From NCBI RefSeq assembly GCF_014197915.1, contig NZ_JACIGK010000010.1:62001-126000 (forward strand): a DNA stretch of 64,000 nt, written 5' to 3'. Of the stretch, positions 60,245 to 64,000 are shown in pieces. Source of the DNA: Roseospira visakhapatnamensis (lineage in GTDB: Bacteria > Pseudomonadota > Alphaproteobacteria > Rhodospirillales > Rhodospirillaceae). The notes beneath the pieces are model-generated. The model saw nothing but the letters and a program-made list of their open reading frames with translations, was not told the origin of the DNA and searched no databases. The position numbers were made by a program, and so were the translations under genes. The first letter of the stretch is position 1. Every line of letters begins with the position of its first letter.

Positions 60245-60523
60245 GACCCAGGTCCCGATGGGGGAAACGATGGCGCGAGGCACCGGACGTCAGCTTGGGA
60301 ACCCGAACGGCCCGCGTCAACCGCGCACTGAACGGGCAGCCCCGAAAAGCCCTGCATAATTCGCGGGCACCGGACATACGCCCCTGACTCATGCCCCGGA
60401 CTCACGCCCCGTCGTTGCGGCCGGACCCGGGTCGTGCGAGTCTGCCGGGATCGGGCCGGGACGCCGGGACGTCGACCGGACTCCCGGACAGCGCCATGGC
60501 GGGGTCGAGACGAGGAACGGGCC

Positions 60524-61903
60524 ATGACCCAGTTGATCCAGACCCTGATCGCGGAGATCGACCGCCTGCCCGGCGAACGCCTGTTCGGCCGCGTTGTCGG
60601 CGTGCGCGGCCTGGTGGTGGAGATCGGCGGCGTCCAAGGCAACCTGTCCGTGGGGGACCGGGTGCGGATCCTGACCCGCGACCACCGGGCGATTCCCTGC
60701 GAGGTGGTGGGGTTCCGCGCCGGTCAGGCCCTGCTGCTGCCCTTCCGGGGCGTGGACGGCGTCGGCCTGGGGTGCCGGGCCGAACTGACCGAAAGCGCCC
60801 CCATGCTGCATCCGGCCGACGGCTGGCTGGGCCGGGTCATCAACGCCTTCGGCGAGGCGGTGGACGGCAAGGAACCGATGCCGCTGGGCGAGCGCGCCTA
60901 CCCGGTGCGCGCCCAGCCGCCCCCGGCTCACCGGCGCCAGCGGGTGGGCGGCAAGCTGGACCTGGGGGTGCGGGCGCTCAACACCTTCCTGACCTGTTGC
61001 CGGGGTCAGCGCATGGGCATCTTCGCCGGCTCGGGCGTCGGCAAGTCCACCATCCTGTCCATGCTGATCCGCCATTCGGCGGCCGAGGTGGTGGTCATCG
61101 GCCTGGTGGGCGAGCGCGGCCGCGAGGCGCGCGAGTTCATCGAGGACGACCTGGGCGAGGCCGGCCTGGCGCGCAGCGTGGTGGTGCTGGCCACCTCGGA
61201 CGAGAGCCCGCTGATGCGCCGCCAGGCGGCGCATGCCACGCTGACCGTGGCCGAGTACTTCCGCGACCAGGGCAAGCATGTGCTCTGCCTGATGGATTCG
61301 GTGACCCGCTTCGCCATGGCCCAGCGCGAGATCAGCCTGTCCGCCGGGGAGCCGCCGGCGAGCAAGGGCTATACCCCCTCGGTGTTCGCCGAACTGCCGC
61401 GCCTCCTGGAGCGGGCCGGACCGGGGGTGCCGGGCACCGGCTCCATCACCGGGCTGTTCACCGTGCTGGTGGAGGGCGACGACCACAACGAGCCGGTCTC
61501 CGACGCCGTGCGCGGCATCCTGGACGGCCATATCGTGCTGGACCGGGCCATCGCCGAGCGCGGCCGCTATCCGGCCATCAACATCCTGCGCTCCGTCTCG
61601 CGCACCATGCCGGCCTGCAACACGCCGGACCAGAACCAGTTGGTCAACGCCGCGCGGCGCATCATCACCACCTACGAGGACATGGCCGAGTTGATCCGCC
61701 TGGGGGCGTACCGCGCCGGCTCCAATGCCGAGGTGGATGCCGCCATCCATTATTATCCGATGATCGATACCTTCCTTGCCCAGACACGGGAAGAGGCCAC
61801 CGATCTGGCCACCGGCTACGACCGGCTGCGCGCGATCCTGGAGTCGCGGCCGGAGGCCGGCCCCGCCGACCCGGGCGCGGCGCCCACCCCGGGGGCGGGC
61901 TGA
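60524..61903 (+). CDS. fliI: Flagellar export ATPase FliI
   Basis: 459 aa. Hexameric ATPase of the flagellar type III export gate, related to F1-ATPase beta. Seen: N-terminal beta domain, Walker A GSGVGKST at residues 169-176, GLVGERGREAREFIEDDLGE, Walker B VLCLMD at 253-258, and SAGEPPASKGYTPSVFAELP with GLFTVLVEGDDHNEPVSDAV, typical of FliI rather than YscN by neighbour fliJ. Start ATG at 60524 with GAGGAAC upstream. 61 bp before fliJ. No other flagellar genes lie in the window; divergent from glnD. Confidence 0.95.
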   Translation: MTQLIQTLIAEIDRLPGERLFGRVVGVRGLVVEIGGVQGNLSVGDRVRILTRDHRAIPCEVVGFRAGQALLLPFRGVDGVGLGCRAELTESAPMLHPADGWLGRVINAFGEAVDGKEPMPLGERAYPVRAQPPPAHRRQRVGGKLDLGVRALNTFLTCCRGQRMGIFAGSGVGKSTILSMLIRHSAAEVVVIGLVGERGREAREFIEDDLGEAGLARSVVVLATSDESPLMRRQAAHATLTVAEYFRDQGKHVLCLMDSVTRFAMAQREISLSAGEPPASKGYTPSVFAELPRLLERAGPGVPGTGSITGLFTVLVEGDDHNEPVSDAVRGILDGHIVLDRAIAERGRYPAINILRSVSRTMPACNTPDQNQLVNAARRIITTYEDMAELIRLGAYRAGSNAEVDAAIHYYPMIDTFLAQTREEATDLATGYDRLRAILESRPEAGPADPGAAPTPGAG

Positions 61904-61964
61904 TACCGGCGGGATGGCGCGCCCCTGATCGCTCCCTCCCCCCGCGCGCGAGGACTGTCCCATC

Positions 61965-62420
61965 ATGGCCAAGGGCGACCTGCACGCCGTCATCCGCCTG
62001 ACCAAGCGAGAGGTCGACGACCTGCGCCGTCACCTGGGAGAGCGCCTGCGCGAGGAGCAGGCGCTGATGGAGCAGGACCAGCGACTGGACGAGGCCCTGG
62101 CGCGTGAGGCCGGCGTCGCCGACGCGGAGCCGGCGGCGGCCTATACCTTCGCCAACTACCTGGAGGTGCATCGGCGCCACAAGCAGGCGGTCGCCGAGGG
62201 CCTGGCGGCCGTGCGCGCCCGCATCGACGCCGTGCGCGAGGCCCTGGCCGAGGTGTATCGGCGCCTCAAGACCTACGAACTGGCCCAGGAAGCCCGCGAC
62301 GCCCGCGCCGCCGAGGAGCAGGCGCGCAAGGATCAGGCGGTTCTGGACGAGGTGGCCCTCACCATGCACCGCCAGCGTCAGGACGAAGAGGACGAGGAGG
62401 ACGGCACGCGGACAGGATGA
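61965..62420 (+). CDS. fliJ: Flagellar export protein FliJ-like (coiled coil)
   Basis: 151 aa. FliJ binds the FliI hexamer centrally and links it to FlhA. Primary sequence is weakly conserved; seen here: almost entirely charged heptad-like helices (LRRHLGERLREEQALMEQDQ, then VRARIDAVREALAEVYRRLK and LAQEARDARAAEEQARKDQA), no signal or membrane segment, acidic C terminus. Length and the place right after fliI (61 bp) support the call. Name rests partly on context. Confidence 0.8.
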   Translation: MAKGDLHAVIRLTKREVDDLRRHLGERLREEQALMEQDQRLDEALAREAGVADAEPAAAYTFANYLEVHRRHKQAVAEGLAAVRARIDAVREALAEVYRRLKTYELAQEARDARAAEEQARKDQAVLDEVALTMHRQRQDEEDEEDGTRTG

Positions 62421-62440
62421 CCGAAGGACCGTTTTATATA

Positions 62441-62767
62441 CTAAAAAGTGTACGACCCCATCTCGCACAGGTTCAGGCCGTAGTCCTCGTACACATCGCC
62501 GTCGGCGAACTCGGTGCGGATGTCATAGTCACAGGTGGTCAGGCCATCGGTGATGATCACGCCGACCTCGTGCCCGTCGGGCAGGATCGCGCCGTCGAGA
62601 AGGTCGTCCTCCCAGGACTCGGAGCCGGCGTCGGAAACATGAAAGGCGGTGATGTCCACACCGCTGGTGTTGATCAGCATGAACTCCAGGTCTTCCGCCA
62701 TGGCCGGCGCCACCGCGGCCAGGGACAGCGACAGGGTGGTCGCCAGTGCAAGGACCGTCGTCTTCAT
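62441..62767 (-). CDS. Small secreted protein of unknown function
   Basis: 108 aa. Seen: a clear signal peptide MKTTVLALATTLSLSLAAVA ending APAMA, then a mature part of about 84 residues: EDLEFMLINTSGVDITAFHV, DAGSESWEDDLLDG, and TTCDYDIRTEFADGDVYEDY with NLCEMG. The two cysteines can form one disulfide. The pattern N-x-S/T-G-x-x-I then W-x-D-D-L-L then C-x-Y/D-D-I is one I associate with small exported proteins of alphaproteobacteria, some of which are labelled argininosuccinate lyase in databases in error. Acidic. Alone, tail-to-tail with fliJ (20 bp). Confidence 0.75.
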   Translation of the reverse strand: MKTTVLALATTLSLSLAAVAPAMAEDLEFMLINTSGVDITAFHVSDAGSESWEDDLLDGAILPDGHEVGVIITDGLTTCDYDIRTEFADGDVYEDYGLNLCEMGSYTF

Positions 62768-62941
62768 AAGGCTCTCCTGCGCACAAAGGGGGCTCCCCAA
62801 GAACCGGTCGCGCCGGTGCCCGTTCACAGTTCCCCGAAAGACACGGGGTGGGCAACCCAATCGTCCCGGGGACATGACCGGTATTGGTGATCATCGCCGC
62901 GCCACATGACGCGGGGATACGCCGGCCGGCGGCGACCGGGA

Positions 62942-63808
62942 TCAGATCCGGGCGCCGTCGTCCTCGCCGCGCAGCCAGTCCAGCCGCCAGTAGCCACCCC
63001 GCGCCCGGGCCAGCCGCCGCGCGAGCCAGGGCAGGACATCGCCCAAGGTCGCGTCCAGCCGCCAGGGCGGATTGACCAGGATCAGCCCGGCGCCCGCCAG
63101 GCCGGTCACGGTGGTCACCGGCTTGACGGTCATCTCGACGCACACCATGCGGGGAATGCCGGTGTCCACCAGGGTCTGGTGAAAGGACTCGACCAGCCCC
63201 GGATCCTTGATGGGATACCACAGCATGTATTGGCCGGTGGGAAAGCGGCGATGGGCGCCGCGCAGGGCCTCGGCCATGTCGGAGAATTCGGTGCGCGCCT
63301 CGAACGGTGGATCGATCAGCACCAGCCCACGCCGCTCCGGTGGCGGCAGCAGCCCGGCCAGCACCCGGTAGCCGTCACCGCACCGGCAGACCACGCCCCT
63401 GGCCCGTCCCAGGACCCGCGCCAGGGTCGCCTGGGTCTCCGCATGGGCCTCGATGGCGACCAGCCGGTCGCCGGCGCGCAGGGCCGCGCGCGCCAGCAGG
63501 GGCGAGCCGGGGTACCACAGGCCATCCACCCCGCCGCCGTCGGGGCGCCAGGCCCGAACCCTGTCCAGATACGGACGCAGGGCCGCCGGCGGATCGGGAT
63601 CGTCCAGCAGGCGGCCGATGCCGTCGCGCCACTCTCCGGTGCGGCCGGCCTCGGCGCCGTCCAGGCGGTAGGCGCCCGCGCCGGCGTGCGTGTCCACCAC
63701 CACGAACGGCTTGGCCTTAGCCCGCAGATGCTCCAGGACCAGCATCATCACCGCGTGCTTGAGCACATCCCCGGCGTTCCCGGCGTGGTACCCATGGCGG
63801 TAGTTCAT
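62942..63808 (-). CDS. rlmJ: 23S rRNA (adenine(2030)-N(6))-methyltransferase RlmJ
   Basis: 288 aa. Methylates N6 of A2030 in 23S rRNA with SAM. Seen: MNYRHGYHAGNAGDVLKHAV, the conserved RlmJ N terminus, FVVVDTHAGAGAYRL as the SAM-binding motif (about 35-49), and catalytic DPPF at 166-169, then the ending LVNPPWRLDATLGDVLPWLA. Normal length. Single gene, no obvious partner; the last 192 bases of the window upstream of it hold no gene I can support. Confidence 0.95.
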   Translation of the reverse strand: MNYRHGYHAGNAGDVLKHAVMMLVLEHLRAKAKPFVVVDTHAGAGAYRLDGAEAGRTGEWRDGIGRLLDDPDPPAALRPYLDRVRAWRPDGGGVDGLWYPGSPLLARAALRAGDRLVAIEAHAETQATLARVLGRARGVVCRCGDGYRVLAGLLPPPERRGLVLIDPPFEARTEFSDMAEALRGAHRRFPTGQYMLWYPIKDPGLVESFHQTLVDTGIPRMVCVEMTVKPVTTVTGLAGAGLILVNPPWRLDATLGDVLPWLARRLARARGGYWRLDWLRGEDDGARI

Positions 63809-64000
63809 GGTCGGGCGACCGCGCGAGGCGACCGGCCGGCGCGGCCCGGCGACCGGATCACGACGAGGACCCGCCGGACCGAGGTCCCGGCGCGCGGACG
63901 GTCATCGGAGTCCCTTGACGGCTCCGGGGAACCAAAGTAGAACAATTTCGTGTGTACCGCGTTTGTTCGCGCTTGACGGCGGGCATGTCGCCGGTCCACG

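Noticed and set aside
63805-63999. 64-codon open frame on the minus strand at the window end
   Set aside because: Arg-rich, no motif, no ribosome-binding site, and it runs into the region just before rlmJ.

Overview
This 64 kb window comes from a high-GC bacterial chromosome, most likely an alphaproteobacterium of the Rhodospirillales type (inferred). Reasons: the gene order secY-adk-rpsM with no infA or rpmJ between, fusion of the rpoBC, str, S10, spc and alpha gene clusters into one block, alphaproteobacterial protein sequences, a second tuf gene beside tRNA-Trp-secE-nusG, and strong C/G third positions. Almost everything is core metabolism and translation. I see no prophage, CRISPR array, toxin-antitoxin module or defence island.

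Layout. 1-2319: the 3' end of a PLP-dependent dehydratase gene, a free-standing alanyl-tRNA editing protein (+), and an uncharacterised glycosyltransferase-like gene (-). 2374-37644: a continuous minus-strand superoperon. In the direction of transcription it reads tRNA-Tyr, tRNA-Gly, tuf copy 2, tRNA-Trp, secE, nusG, rplK, rplA, rplJ, rplL, rpoB, rpoC, rpsL, rpsG, fusA, tuf copy 1, the S10 cluster (rpsJ to rpsQ), the spc cluster (rplN to adk) and the alpha cluster (rpsM, rpsK, rpoA, rplQ). It is cut into transcription units by recognisable signals: sigma70-type promoters before tRNA-Tyr, secY and rpsM, and terminators after rpoC, between tuf copy 1 and rpsJ, and after rplQ. The only non-core sequence inside the block is a compact double palindrome (22676-22856) between rpoC and rpsL that resembles a miniature mobile element.

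37755-46424: rlmB, thpR, a TesA-type esterase divergent from a YbbA/YbbP ABC exporter, a FecR-domain protein, a Bax-inhibitor-1 family membrane protein, an RluB-type pseudouridine synthase and rsmD. 46470-52319: glycogen genes glgP and glgA (-) divergent from glgC (+); no branching enzyme lies in the window. 52464-57374: htpG, a short hibernation factor gene, and thiC behind a TPP riboswitch. 57413-63808: glnD, flagellar export genes fliI and fliJ, a small secreted protein and rlmJ.

How the genes work together: the block supplies ribosomal proteins, both elongation factors, RNA polymerase core subunits, the SecYE channel and NusG. The surrounding genes add rRNA modification (RlmB, RsmD, RlmJ, RluB-like), ribosome storage (HPF), protein folding (HtpG), nitrogen sensing (GlnD) and carbon storage (Glg).

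The most interesting non-coding signals are the paired palindromes at 22676-22856, whose two copies differ by compensatory base-pair changes; matching hairpins after both tuf genes, with different stems but the same architecture; and a small reading frame placed directly under the thiC riboswitch. Start codons were chosen by ribosome-binding site and family length; doubtful ones are noted in the entries.
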